Assembly (NCBI GenBank): GCA_017745075.1
Contig: JAGIAD010000006.1
Location: 62,001 to 126,000, forward strand
DNA length: 64,000 bases
Origin: Sphingobacteriaceae bacterium
GTDB taxonomy: Bacteria; Bacteroidota; Bacteroidia; Sphingobacteriales; Sphingobacteriaceae
Direction: 5' to 3'
Part shown: positions 45,758 to 54,360 of the stretch, piece by piece
How positions within the stretch are numbered: the stretch's first letter is position 1
Layout: every line of letters begins with the position of its first letter
The notes under the pieces: generated by a model
The model's input: only the letters and a program-made list of their open reading frames with translations
What the model was told of the DNA's origin: nothing
Database searches by the model: none
Translations under genes and position numbers: made by a program

Positions 45758-47456
45758 AGATATTCTTTTTCTTTAATTCCTTTACTGCGTAATCTGCAGC
45801 GCGTGCCGTTAGCGCCATAAATGTTAGCGATGGGTTTTGACAAGCAATAGAAGGCATACACGATCCATCGGTTACAAAAACGTTATTTACTTCGTGCATC
45901 TGGTTCCATTTGTTCAGTACAGAAGTTTTCGGATCGTTACCCATCCTTGCGGTACCCATTTCGTGGATCGCCATACCTGGATAACAGCCGTTATCGTAGG
46001 TTTGAATGTTTTTCATGCCTGCTTTTTCCAACATTTCGGCAGCATCATTCATCATATCCACACGCATTTTTTTCTCGTTCTCTTTGTATTCGCAATCTAT
46101 AGCCAATACTGGTTGTCCCCACTTATCTTTTTTGCTGTGATCGATATAAACCTTGTTTTCGTAGTAAGGAAGCATTTCTCCAAAGCCACCCAAGCCCATG
46201 GTCCATTTGCCTGGTTTGGTCATTTTCTCTTTCAGGTCTGCACCAAACGATAATTCGGCCACATCACTTTGCCAGTTGGCCCTGCTTGCACCACCCTGAT
46301 ATCCGAATCCGCGCAGGTAATCACGTTTATCGTTACCGATATTCTGATACCTTGGCACATAAATTCCATTTGCACGGCGGCCATATGTGTATCTGTCGTC
46401 AAAGCCTTCAGCCTCTCCTGATGCACCGCAACGGAAATGGTGGTCCATTAAATTGTGGCCCAGCTGACCGCTGCCATTGCCTAATCCGTTTGGATGAGCT
46501 TCTGATGTAGAGTTTAATAAAATGAATGTTGAACCTAGTGTAGAACCGTTTACAAAAACAATTTTGGCGTAAAACTCCATTGTTTTGTTGGTCTGCGCAT
46601 CAATAACCATTACCCCTTTGGCTTTCTTGGTATCTTTATCATAAATAATATGATTTACGATAGAATATGGCCTTAATGTTAAACGTTTGGTAGCCATCGC
46701 AGCAGGCAGGGTAGAAGATTGCGTACTGAAATAAGCACCGAACGGACAGCCCCGGCTGCACAGGTTCCGGTATTGGCAATTGCCACGGCCTTTATGCGGA
46801 ACGGTAAGGTTGGCCACGCGGCCAATCATCATAATCCGTTCTCTTTTATAATGTTCTTCTATGCGTTTTTTTACCGATTTCTCTACAATGTTTAAATCCA
46901 TTGGAGGTAAAAACTGTCCGTCAGGACAGGTTGGCCAGTTTTCGTTTGAACCGCTTATACCTGCAAAACGCTCGGCATAATCGTACCATGGCGAAAGTTC
47001 AGCATAACGAATCGGCCAGTCGTTTCCGTGACCATCTCTTGCATTGTCTTCAAAGTTATGATCGCTTAAGCGATAGCTTTGACGGCCCCACATTAATGAT
47101 TTACCGCCCACATGGAAACCACGGTACCAATCGAAACGTTTATCTTCGGTATACGGACATTCTAAATCGTTTACCCACCATTTTTCATTTGCTTCCTGGT
47201 AAGGATAATCTCTTTTCTGCACCGGGTGGGTACGTTTTTGCTCTTCTGTTAATCTACCGGCATGTTTAAAATCCCATGGATTTTTCATTGCTGTTTCGTA
47301 ACCGGTAATGTGCTCAATGTTCATCCCTCTTTCGAGCATTAAAACACGTAAGCCTTTTTCGGTAAGTTCTTTTGCAGCCCAGCCGCCACTAATCCCCGAT
47401 CCTATCACAATAGCATCGTAAGTATTTTCTGCTTTTAAATTCGTATTTAAATTCAT
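45756..47456 (-). CDS. GMC family oxidoreductase (glucoside 3-dehydrogenase-like, catalytic subunit)
   Basis: A 566-residue FAD enzyme of the glucose-methanol-choline family. The ADP-binding motif GSGISGGWAAKEL is at residues 19-31, the cysteine-rich stretch NCQYRNLCSRGCPFGAYF (about 225) resembles the Fe-S-binding loop of sugar dehydrogenases, and the C-terminal HEMGTARMG and CQNPSLTFMALTARAADY segments hold the catalytic His and Asn. There is no leader peptide; the small subunit encoded upstream has a twin-arginine-like one, so export by hitch-hiking is likely, as for gluconate and fructose dehydrogenases. Together with a cytochrome c (42886) this resembles three-subunit membrane sugar or glucoside 3-dehydrogenases. 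Confidence 0.9.
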   Translation of the reverse strand: MNLNTNLKAENTYDAIVIGSGISGGWAAKELTEKGLRVLMLERGMNIEHITGYETAMKNPWDFKHAGRLTEEQKRTHPVQKRDYPYQEANEKWWVNDLECPYTEDKRFDWYRGFHVGGKSLMWGRQSYRLSDHNFEDNARDGHGNDWPIRYAELSPWYDYAERFAGISGSNENWPTCPDGQFLPPMDLNIVEKSVKKRIEEHYKRERIMMIGRVANLTVPHKGRGNCQYRNLCSRGCPFGAYFSTQSSTLPAAMATKRLTLRPYSIVNHIIYDKDTKKAKGVMVIDAQTNKTMEFYAKIVFVNGSTLGSTFILLNSTSEAHPNGLGNGSGQLGHNLMDHHFRCGASGEAEGFDDRYTYGRRANGIYVPRYQNIGNDKRDYLRGFGYQGGASRANWQSDVAELSFGADLKEKMTKPGKWTMGLGGFGEMLPYYENKVYIDHSKKDKWGQPVLAIDCEYKENEKKMRVDMMNDAAEMLEKAGMKNIQTYDNGCYPGMAIHEMGTARMGNDPKTSVLNKWNQMHEVNNVFVTDGSCMPSIACQNPSLTFMALTARAADYAVKELKKKNI

Positions 47457-47481
47457 GATGTTTTGTCGTTGTTGTTAGGAA

Positions 47482-48066
47482 TTAGGTTGCCCATGATCTT
47501 TGACCAGGTTTTAATGGCGCATTGCCATCATACCGGCCCGGAATAAGCACATATTCGCGTGCTTTGGTACAACCAATTTCTGAAGAATAGTAACCCAGTA
47601 AGGTTAAATCTCTCGCCGTGATGAAAAAGTAAGCCAGATCTTTGTTTTCTTCTGATTTGCTTTCTTTTTGAGTCAGTGCGATTGCTCTTAAATCGACCAT
47701 AAGTTTCTTACGATCGGCAGGTGTTAAAGTGATATAACTTTTCCCGAAATCTTTCATTGATTTTGCCTGAAGATCTTTAAAGCCCTGAGCAAATGAGGCT
47801 TGCATGGTTGCAGGGTAACAATCTTTCATCATCATCGGAATGAACTTTCCTAAGCCTGCCGCTTTAGCACCAGCAGATGATTTGGTTGTCGGGACAATAA
47901 TATCAGCAAATTCTGCAAAAATCTTTTCGTCTTCCAGCGAATAGAGGACAAAGTTCTTTTCGTTTTCCGGTAAGGTAAAACTTTCAAATAAAACGCCCAT
48001 TGTACTTGCCGAGATTGCTCCTCCCAGCAAAAATGCAACGTTTTTGAGTGCTTCTCTTCTGTGCAT
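47482..48066 (-). CDS. Gluconate 2-dehydrogenase subunit 3-like protein (small subunit)
   Basis: A 194-residue protein of the Gluconate_2-dh3 family with an RR-containing leader (MHRREALKNVAFLLGGAISA). Conserved parts are ADIIVPTTKSSAGAKAAGLGKFI and the tail region YFFITARDLTLLGYYSSEIGCTKA. Such small subunits chaperone and export the GMC catalytic subunit and bind the cytochrome. The stop codon is 25 bases from the GMC start, so they are co-transcribed. It is the first gene of the eleven-gene minus-strand run, preceded by a 280-base AT-rich gap. Confidence 0.9.
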   Translation of the reverse strand: MHRREALKNVAFLLGGAISASTMGVLFESFTLPENEKNFVLYSLEDEKIFAEFADIIVPTTKSSAGAKAAGLGKFIPMMMKDCYPATMQASFAQGFKDLQAKSMKDFGKSYITLTPADRKKLMVDLRAIALTQKESKSEENKDLAYFFITARDLTLLGYYSSEIGCTKAREYVLIPGRYDGNAPLKPGQRSWAT

Positions 48067-48346
48067 CGTTTTTATGATTTTATATATTGGTTACTTATGT
48101 GTTGAATGAGTAATATTAGAAAAAATATAACGGAAAGAATAACTTTTTTGAATTTAATTATCGGCATGCAATGCGATTGTTACCGGGTAGAATTATTCTA
48201 AATAATCGCTAATTTCTTACTTCATTGTAATTTAAACAGTGTTTTTTTGTCGATTTTACTTCGTGTAAAAAGTACATTTAGTATCAATAAGCCTGTTATT
48301 TATAAATAAACCAGAAAACGATGGCTTTTTAGATGGGGCTATCTGT

Positions 48347-49252
48347 TTAAATCAGATTTCTTTTAATGTAGTTATAGCTTTCGGCAATACTCTCATAAGG
48401 TGCTTTTTTGATGATATCCTGTTCTGTAAAAATATAATCTACCCCAGCCAGTTTCGAAGCGGCAAAAATGCTCTTAAAATCTATCCGGCCTGAACCTACT
48501 TCCACGAACACCGCTTTGTCTGTTTTGTCCATATCCTTAACATGGAACATTTTGTAGCGCCCTGGATTTTTCTTGAACATATCAACCGGGTTTAAACCAG
48601 CATTTACTGCCCAAAAAATATCGAGCTCGAAGCCTACCAGGTTGGCATCAGTTTCGGTGAGCAGGATCTCGTAGCCTGTAACGCCTTTTCCCTGATCTTT
48701 AAATTCGAAGTTATGGTTGTGGTAGGCCAGTTTTAAGCCTGCTTTCTGGCAGAGTTCGGCCGCCTGATTAAATTTTGCGGCCATGCGTTTATAATCATCC
48801 AAGGTTCCATTAGCCCTGATATCGGTTGGTAATGCCGGAATAACAAAGTATTTCTGGCCAACAGTGGCTGCTGTTTCGATATGCGATTTTAATATTTTAT
48901 CGTCACCTGAAGATAAAAACTCAGATACATTGTAATGACCGCTGGGACAGGTGAGGCCATTTGCTTTTAACAATGCATTGAAGTCTTTCGCTTCCAAACC
49001 CCAAAAGCCTTTTACTTCATATTTGCCAGGGTAGCCATAATAGGTTTCTACCTGGTTATAACCGATTTTGGCTACTTGTTCTATTGTGGCTTTTACATCA
49101 GCCGTTAACTGCTCCCTTAAAGTGAAAAGACCGATCCCGATTTTTGAAATTTTAGCAGACTCTGCTAAAGCTGTTGTTATTAATGAAGGTGTCAGAAAAG
49201 CCGCAGCACCAGCCAGGCTTACTTTTTGTAAAAATGATCTTCTTGTAGTCAT
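48347..49252 (-). CDS. Exported TIM-barrel sugar isomerase/epimerase-like protein (paralogue 3)
   Basis: A 301-residue TIM-barrel protein with a twin-arginine-like leader (TTRRSFLQKVSLAGAAAFL), closely related to those at 36666 and 37548. Shared features include IGLFTLREQLTADVKATIEQVAKIGYNQVETYY, FWGLEAKDFNALLKANGL, LAYHNHNFEFKDQG, FELDIFWAV and MFHVKDMDKTD. It differs in the C terminus (FTEQDIIKKAPYESI instead of FVEHETNYKP), so it has lost one of the usual ligand contexts. It lies right after the TonB receptor with a terminator between, so it may be both read-through and receptor-linked. Confidence 0.88.
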   Translation of the reverse strand: MTTRRSFLQKVSLAGAAAFLTPSLITTALAESAKISKIGIGLFTLREQLTADVKATIEQVAKIGYNQVETYYGYPGKYEVKGFWGLEAKDFNALLKANGLTCPSGHYNVSEFLSSGDDKILKSHIETAATVGQKYFVIPALPTDIRANGTLDDYKRMAAKFNQAAELCQKAGLKLAYHNHNFEFKDQGKGVTGYEILLTETDANLVGFELDIFWAVNAGLNPVDMFKKNPGRYKMFHVKDMDKTDKAVFVEVGSGRIDFKSIFAASKLAGVDYIFTEQDIIKKAPYESIAESYNYIKRNLI

Positions 49253-49269
49253 GATGTTTTAGAATTAAA

Positions 49270-49295
49270 AAAACCGGAGCGTAAACTCCGGTTTT
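49270..49295 (-). terminator. Intrinsic terminator after the TonB receptor gene
   Basis: AAAACCGGAG and CTCCGGTTTT pair exactly around a 6-base loop, and seven T residues follow on the minus strand. It would reduce transcription into the isomerase at 48347. Confidence 0.9.
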
Positions 49296-49300
49296 ATTTG

Positions 49301-52231
49301 TTAGAATGAATAAGCTAATGATCCCCAGAAAGTACGTTGAAGTAAAGTTCTGCCAATCATTAATTGACCGGGGGTTACGGTTGAGAAATCTCTGAACTGA
49401 TCTCCGCGAACATCGCCCTCTGTCAACACTTTTGCATTTAACAAGTTGTCTGCCCAAAATCTTATTGCTATTTTCTTAGTAAAGTTATAACCGGCACCAG
49501 CTTTCATTACCACGTAACTTGGTAGTTTATAACTTTCGCTAGGTGATGTGAAACGGCTGCCCACATAATTGGCTGCTACATAAAGGTTGAAGTTTTTGTA
49601 GTCGTAGTTGGCACCAAGTTCTGTGTTGAGTACGGGAACACGTTCGGTCCTGTTACCTGTGAAGCTGTAGATGCGGTTACCGAATTCGGCTGCCACGGCG
49701 GCGTTGCCACTGGTATTAGCTTCGTAGTCTGTGTATTTAGAATCTTGTAACGTTCCTGTTAAACGTAAGCTTAACGGTTTGGCAACCTTATACGAAACTT
49801 CATACTCGGCACTCCAGGTACGGGTAGAACCAAATGCTACTAGCGCCTGTAAACCTGAAGCAACTGTTGGAACATTAATGGTTAATGATGTGTTTTTAAT
49901 TGCAGAGTAACTTCCTGAAGCAAAAATCGCCAGGTTGTTTTTAGCATATTTAAAACCGATTTCACCTAAATAAACAGGGCGTTTTTTTATGTTGGCCGCA
50001 TTATAGGCCGATGCATTATAGTCGCCAATATTTGGAGCGTTGTAAGCTTTTGTAGCCCTGGCAAAAATACTCGATGTAGCGCTTATTTTGTAATTTGCAC
50101 CTACAGAAGCGGCCCAATTGGTTAAAGTTTCATCATAATGCGTGTAACCTAAAATTGTAGGAGTTGCACTGGCGGTTGTATTAACCGTACCATTTGCATT
50201 TAATGCGTAATAAGGCCTGTCGCCTTTAACATTCTGATTGTCTATCCTTGCTCCAATATCCAAACGCCACTTTTCTGATAGTTTAATTTCATCGCCTGCA
50301 TAAACAGATAGCGTTCTGGTATCACCAATAAAGGTATTTTTAGTTTGGATGGTACGCTCTGCTGCCGTTGGTGATTGTAATAAAATGCTTGGGTGTTCTT
50401 TAAATTCGGTAAATGAACGGAAAGCATAACGTAAATCATCCCTGTTATATTGGTGGATGCCTAATCCGATATTAAGGCTATGATTTTTTACTTTTTTTCT
50501 TAAATCCAGGTAATCAACAATCTGAACATCGCTGTTAATTTGTCCCTGTGCGTTAGAGGTAATTACATAATCTCCAGCTACAAAAGGTGCTACTGAGCCT
50601 CCGGGATAGTAATAAGGTGTTGCTGCTGTTCTGGCTACAATTCCGGCAGGGGCCGTATAAGTAGAATTAGTATGTGTATTTTGGTAACGGAAATTGTTAA
50701 CAATTTGCCAACCGTTATCGGTTAAGTAGTTGAATTGAAAACCACCTGAACCTAATTTGGTATGGATTCCATCTGTTAAACTAAAATTATGGCTTCCGTT
50801 GGTAGGATCATTGTAGCTCCAATCGGTTTGAACCGGCGTAATTGATTGCGTTGCCATATTATAATCGCGGTATGTAGTGGGCTTTCCTGTACCATCGTAA
50901 GGGTAATAACTTGTTAACAGGAACTGAACTTTATCATTCAGGTATTTACCATACACCCTGAAAAAGCCTTTATTGTTCTTAAAATTAAAAGTCATGTTGC
51001 CTTTAATCTGTCCACCTTCGTTAGCTGGTTTAAAACCCTGGTCTACCACACCGTTATCGGTACGGTAAAAACCACCGATATTGTATTTGATCTGGTCGTT
51101 TATTTTGCCCCCTGTGTTGCCGTCAAAACGGTACAATCCTTGCGAAAAACCAGTTGTAAACTTAAATTGGCCATATTGTTTATCTGCACCCACATAACTG
51201 ATGTTATTAACCACAGCGCCCGGAGTATTTGCCTGGACAATTGAGGCATTTCCACCTCTAATGGCTTCGATGTTCTGAATGGTCAAATCTGTTTTGTAAT
51301 ATTGGTCTACAGAGGGGTTGGTATTAAAACCCGTTGGCAAAAGTGGCAAGCCATCTTCTTGTATACCTAAGAAAATATAACCACCCTGTTGTGGAAAACC
51401 TCTTACCCAAACATTACCCGGACCATCGCCGCCTGTGCTTTCTACGGTAAGGCCAGGTATAGCCTTTAATAAATCGGTGCTGTTTAGGGGTGCCCGGTTG
51501 GTGATGTCTTTATTGCTTACGGAGGTTAGCGCCACACTGCTTTCCAGTTTTTTCTTAGGATTACCACCGGTTACCATCACACTTTCTAACTGAAGGTTAT
51601 CTTCTGATAAACTGATGTTCAGGTTTTCGTCGGCATTGCCTGGAGATAGATTTACTTCTTTGGAAATGAAGCCAACATACCTCACAATTAAAACCCGACT
51701 GTCAACAGTCAGGCCTTTTAAAGCAAAAGCGCCATTTTCGTCGGTGGTGGTACCGATAGATTTTCCCTTTACGGTAACCGAAACACCAGGGATAGGGTTC
51801 CCTTTACTATCGGTTACTTTTCCGGTTACAATGCCTTCGAAAGCTTTTAAGAGTTCGAGGTTGTTATTGGCGGGAATAGAATAGAGCAAAATCTGATCTT
51901 TAACTATTCTATATCCCACGTCATAACGTTTTAGCGAATTCTCAAGAAAGTATTTAAGTTTTTGATTTACTACATTAATGGAAACTTTACGGCCTGAATT
52001 TATTAACTGCGGACTGTAAACAAACTTCACATTGGCCAGGTGTTCGGTTTTTTCAATAATGGTTTTAATATCGGTTTGATCTGCCTTGATCGAAATGGGC
52101 GTATTCAGAAAGTCCTGTGCGCCAACATTATTTGCAAATGCAGCACAGGTAAAAATTATTATTGCAAGTATTTGGTAAATCGAAACTTTCATTGCATATA
52201 TCGCCAGCGAAATAAGTTGATTTTTTTTCAT
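49301..52231 (-). CDS. TonB-dependent receptor with STN and carboxypeptidase-like domains
   Basis: A 976-residue outer-membrane transporter. After the signal peptide (about residues 15-38) come an STN domain (about 50-115, TDIKTIIEKTEHLANVKFVYSP), a CarboxypepD_reg-like beta-sandwich (about 133-215, GKVTDSKGNPIPGVSVTVKG), a plug (about 235-345, SVMVTGGNPKKK and IEAIRGGNASIVQANTPGAVVN) and a 22-strand barrel ending with the usual aromatic residue (SLAYSF). The STN domain signals to the FecR protein encoded next to it, so uptake is coupled to induction. No SusD partner adjoins it. The neighbouring sugar-oxidation genes suggest a glycoside or keto-sugar ligand rather than a siderophore, but this is inference. 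Confidence 0.93.
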   Translation of the reverse strand: MKKNQLISLAIYAMKVSIYQILAIIIFTCAAFANNVGAQDFLNTPISIKADQTDIKTIIEKTEHLANVKFVYSPQLINSGRKVSINVVNQKLKYFLENSLKRYDVGYRIVKDQILLYSIPANNNLELLKAFEGIVTGKVTDSKGNPIPGVSVTVKGKSIGTTTDENGAFALKGLTVDSRVLIVRYVGFISKEVNLSPGNADENLNISLSEDNLQLESVMVTGGNPKKKLESSVALTSVSNKDITNRAPLNSTDLLKAIPGLTVESTGGDGPGNVWVRGFPQQGGYIFLGIQEDGLPLLPTGFNTNPSVDQYYKTDLTIQNIEAIRGGNASIVQANTPGAVVNNISYVGADKQYGQFKFTTGFSQGLYRFDGNTGGKINDQIKYNIGGFYRTDNGVVDQGFKPANEGGQIKGNMTFNFKNNKGFFRVYGKYLNDKVQFLLTSYYPYDGTGKPTTYRDYNMATQSITPVQTDWSYNDPTNGSHNFSLTDGIHTKLGSGGFQFNYLTDNGWQIVNNFRYQNTHTNSTYTAPAGIVARTAATPYYYPGGSVAPFVAGDYVITSNAQGQINSDVQIVDYLDLRKKVKNHSLNIGLGIHQYNRDDLRYAFRSFTEFKEHPSILLQSPTAAERTIQTKNTFIGDTRTLSVYAGDEIKLSEKWRLDIGARIDNQNVKGDRPYYALNANGTVNTTASATPTILGYTHYDETLTNWAASVGANYKISATSSIFARATKAYNAPNIGDYNASAYNAANIKKRPVYLGEIGFKYAKNNLAIFASGSYSAIKNTSLTINVPTVASGLQALVAFGSTRTWSAEYEVSYKVAKPLSLRLTGTLQDSKYTDYEANTSGNAAVAAEFGNRIYSFTGNRTERVPVLNTELGANYDYKNFNLYVAANYVGSRFTSPSESYKLPSYVVMKAGAGYNFTKKIAIRFWADNLLNAKVLTEGDVRGDQFRDFSTVTPGQLMIGRTLLQRTFWGSLAYSF

Positions 52232-52312
52232 AAATTTGGTTATTGTTCATTAAATGATTGGATTTATTGGACATAGAAATACCATGAATACATTTCTGTA
52301 TGTATTTAACTC

Positions 52313-52337
52313 GCCGGCAATGCCCCACATTGTCGGC
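52313..52337 (+). terminator. Plus-strand hairpin with T-run in the leader of the TonB receptor gene
   Basis: GCCGGCAATG pairs with CATTGTCGGC (one G-T) and is followed on the plus strand by TTTGTTTTTT. No plus-strand gene ends here. The hairpin sits in the 195-base gap between the FecR and receptor genes, which are on the other strand. Upstream of it another inverted pair, AATACAT/ATGTATT, lies at about 52287-52306. Confidence 0.6.
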
Positions 52338-52426
52338 TTTGTTTTTTAGAAAAATATTATGGAAAATGGAGCCGTACTTAAGGGCTGTTGGTGTTGTGGT
52401 TCTTTTTCATCATATTTTATATTTGG

Positions 52427-53446
52427 TTAGTTTTTGGAAACCACAATGCGGGTTCCCTGGATATAATATTTGCTTGATATGGTTCCGCAGATCAGGTCGA
52501 GCTGCTCATACAGCCCTTTCTTGCTTAAATCTCCGGTAAAAGTATAGGTAGAAATCTGTTCGTTATCCGATTTTATCTCAATGCCATATGCTTCAGATAA
52601 GGTCTTGAAAATTTCCTGAACGCTTTCCTCTTTAAAGTTATAACTCAAACTGCTTGGTATGTTATAAGCTTCGGCCAGTGGAATGGGATTGCTTACCAAT
52701 GTTTTATTTAAATGATGTTCAGAAAAAACACCTTTTTGATTTGGCGTAAGCAGAATCGGTTCAGCCAATTTTTTTTTAGAGAAATCAAATAATGAACTTT
52801 TTCGATTTTCTTCAACATGTACTTTTCCGGTTCTTACTGCAACCTGGGCTGGCAGGTTATCTGTAGCCGATTTAACCCAGAAACTGGTGCCCAAAACCCG
52901 TACGACCAATTTTTGATTGTATACCAAAAATGGTTTTTTGGGGTTTTTACTCACTGAAAAGAATGCATTTCCTTTTAGGTATACCGTTCTTTTATTGGCC
53001 GCAAAAACTTTAGGGTAAATAATGGTTGCTTTTGGTTTAAGGGCTACGGTACTTTTATCGCTTAGTGCAATCACCATGTTGTGATTGCTTTCATTGGTTT
53101 TGCTGATCAGGTTTAAATCAACATTTTCGTCTAAGAAAGATTGTTCTGCGTGGTTGTAGTTAACTAAATATAATCCGGCAATAAAAAAGGCTACTACAAT
53201 CGAAGCTGCAATGACAACTTTTGGCCAAAGCCATTTAATTTTTAAGGCAGTTGCCGGCCTGCGTTCAATGGTATTGATATGTTGCCAGGCGTTCCTCTGC
53301 ATTTCTTCCAGCGCTGATGAAGACAGGTCTTTAAAATCCCTGCTGTTTAAATTATGATACCATTGATCAACCCAAAGCTTTTCGGCTTCGGTACAATTCC
53401 CGCTCTCGTAACGGCTAAGTAAATCGTAAAATGATTTCTGATCCAT
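52427..53446 (-). CDS. FecR family anti-sigma factor
   Basis: A 339-residue inner-membrane protein. The N-terminal cytoplasmic part (about 1-70, with the FYDLLSRYESGNCTEAEKLWVDQWY stretch) binds the sigma factor, a single membrane helix follows (about 74-93, VVIAASIVVAFFIAGLYLV), and the periplasmic FecR domain (VDLNLISKTNESNHNMVIALSDKSTVALKP) and a C-terminal DUF4974 domain (YNFKEESVQEIFKTLSEAYGIEIKS) complete it. It should transmit the signal from the receptor's STN domain to the ECF sigma factor. It is in the middle of the sigma-FecR-receptor trio. Confidence 0.94.
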   Translation of the reverse strand: MDQKSFYDLLSRYESGNCTEAEKLWVDQWYHNLNSRDFKDLSSSALEEMQRNAWQHINTIERRPATALKIKWLWPKVVIAASIVVAFFIAGLYLVNYNHAEQSFLDENVDLNLISKTNESNHNMVIALSDKSTVALKPKATIIYPKVFAANKRTVYLKGNAFFSVSKNPKKPFLVYNQKLVVRVLGTSFWVKSATDNLPAQVAVRTGKVHVEENRKSSLFDFSKKKLAEPILLTPNQKGVFSEHHLNKTLVSNPIPLAEAYNIPSSLSYNFKEESVQEIFKTLSEAYGIEIKSDNEQISTYTFTGDLSKKGLYEQLDLICGTISSKYYIQGTRIVVSKN

Positions 53447-53551
53447 AATGAAGAATATTTGGCTTTATATATACCAGTAACACAATAGGACCGAATCCCT
53501 AAGGGAAAGAATGAAAAAAAATGAAATAGTTTGCAACTGACTGATATTCAG

Positions 53552-54112
53552 CTACAAAAAGATGTAAAAATTTTTAATGTATTCTTTTATTCTTTTAATG
53601 GAACGGGTAATGTGGTACTCTACAGCTTTTTCGGTAATGTTTAAACCCGAAGCGATGTCTTTAACAGACTGATGTTTGTAACGGCTCAGCCTGAAAACTT
53701 CCTGTGTTTTTTCGGGTAATGAATTTATGCCTTCTTCTATAATGGACGATAAATCATGGAGGTCGACAAGGTTGGCCGTATCTTCATGGTTTTCTGTATA
53801 GTTGAGCGTTTGATATTCCATGTACCGGTTTTCCATTACCAGGCTGCGGATGTGATTGATTATACTTAACTTTAATGCACCAAATAAATAGGCCTGCAGG
53901 TTATTGATCTTTAAATCCTGCCGCTTTTCCCAAAGTGAAATAAAAATATTCTGAACAAGTTCTTCTGCAATTACCTGATCGCCTGTTTTTTTATAGGCAG
54001 CATAAAGCAGCTCCTTGCTAAAGGCAAAATAGATTTTTTCGTAAGCCTGTTTATCGCCCTGTTTTAGGCGGTTAAGTAAATCTTCAGATCTGTAAGGCTC
54101 AAAAGGAGTCAT
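53552..54112 (-). CDS. ECF RNA polymerase sigma factor
   Basis: A 186-residue sigma-70 family protein with region 2 at the N terminus (AYEKIYFAFSKELLYAAYKKTGDQVIAEELVQNIFISLWEKRQ) and region 4 at the C terminus (SLPEKTQEVFRLSRYKHQSVKDIASGLNITEKAVEYHITRSI, a helix-turn-helix). It lacks regions 1 and 3, as in the Bacteroidota FecI-like expansion. It should be released by the FecR protein encoded next to it and activate the receptor operon and perhaps the sugar-oxidation genes further downstream. The 105-base gap to fecR is short enough for co-transcription. Confidence 0.94.
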   Translation of the reverse strand: MTPFEPYRSEDLLNRLKQGDKQAYEKIYFAFSKELLYAAYKKTGDQVIAEELVQNIFISLWEKRQDLKINNLQAYLFGALKLSIINHIRSLVMENRYMEYQTLNYTENHEDTANLVDLHDLSSIIEEGINSLPEKTQEVFRLSRYKHQSVKDIASGLNITEKAVEYHITRSIKRIKEYIKNFYIFL

Positions 54113-54171
54113 TTATTTGGTTATTCTGCGTATAATGAGAGTAAATGTAATAAAATTAATATTGAAAGTTT

Positions 54172-54286
54172 CAGCTGGCAGTTAGCAGTTTTCAATTTGC
54201 AATTCACAATTTAACAATTAATCCAGGTTCAACAGTTTTCAGTTGGCAATTTGCAATTAACAATTGAGCAATCACACAATTAACCC
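54172..54286. repeat. Iterated-word repeat of CAGTTTTCAATTTGCAATT type
   Basis: CAGTTAGCAGTTTTCAATTT, CAATTCACAATTTAACAATT and CAGTTTTCAGTTGGCAATTT follow one another as variants of a word. The complement of this family is at 26459-26533. Confidence 0.7.
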
Positions 54287-54335
54287 TATCTATACACTAA
54301 GTATAAATATTTTATCTCCTTTTATCTCATTTTTT

Positions 54336-54343
54336 TACCTTTG
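54336..54343 (+). promoter_or_regulatory. Possible -7 element for the threonine dehydrogenase gene
   Basis: TACCTTTG followed by C matches TAnnTTTG and lies 17 bases from the ATG. The region upstream has only a TTTA at about the right distance for a -33 element. Confidence 0.45.
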
Positions 54344-54360
54344 CTCAATCTCAAAAAAAT

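Noticed and set aside
49301..52231. TonB receptor as a ferric-citrate or siderophore receptor
   Set aside because: The sigma/FecR arrangement alone would allow it, but no siderophore biosynthesis or iron ABC genes are near and the neighbours are sugar enzymes; left open rather than asserted.
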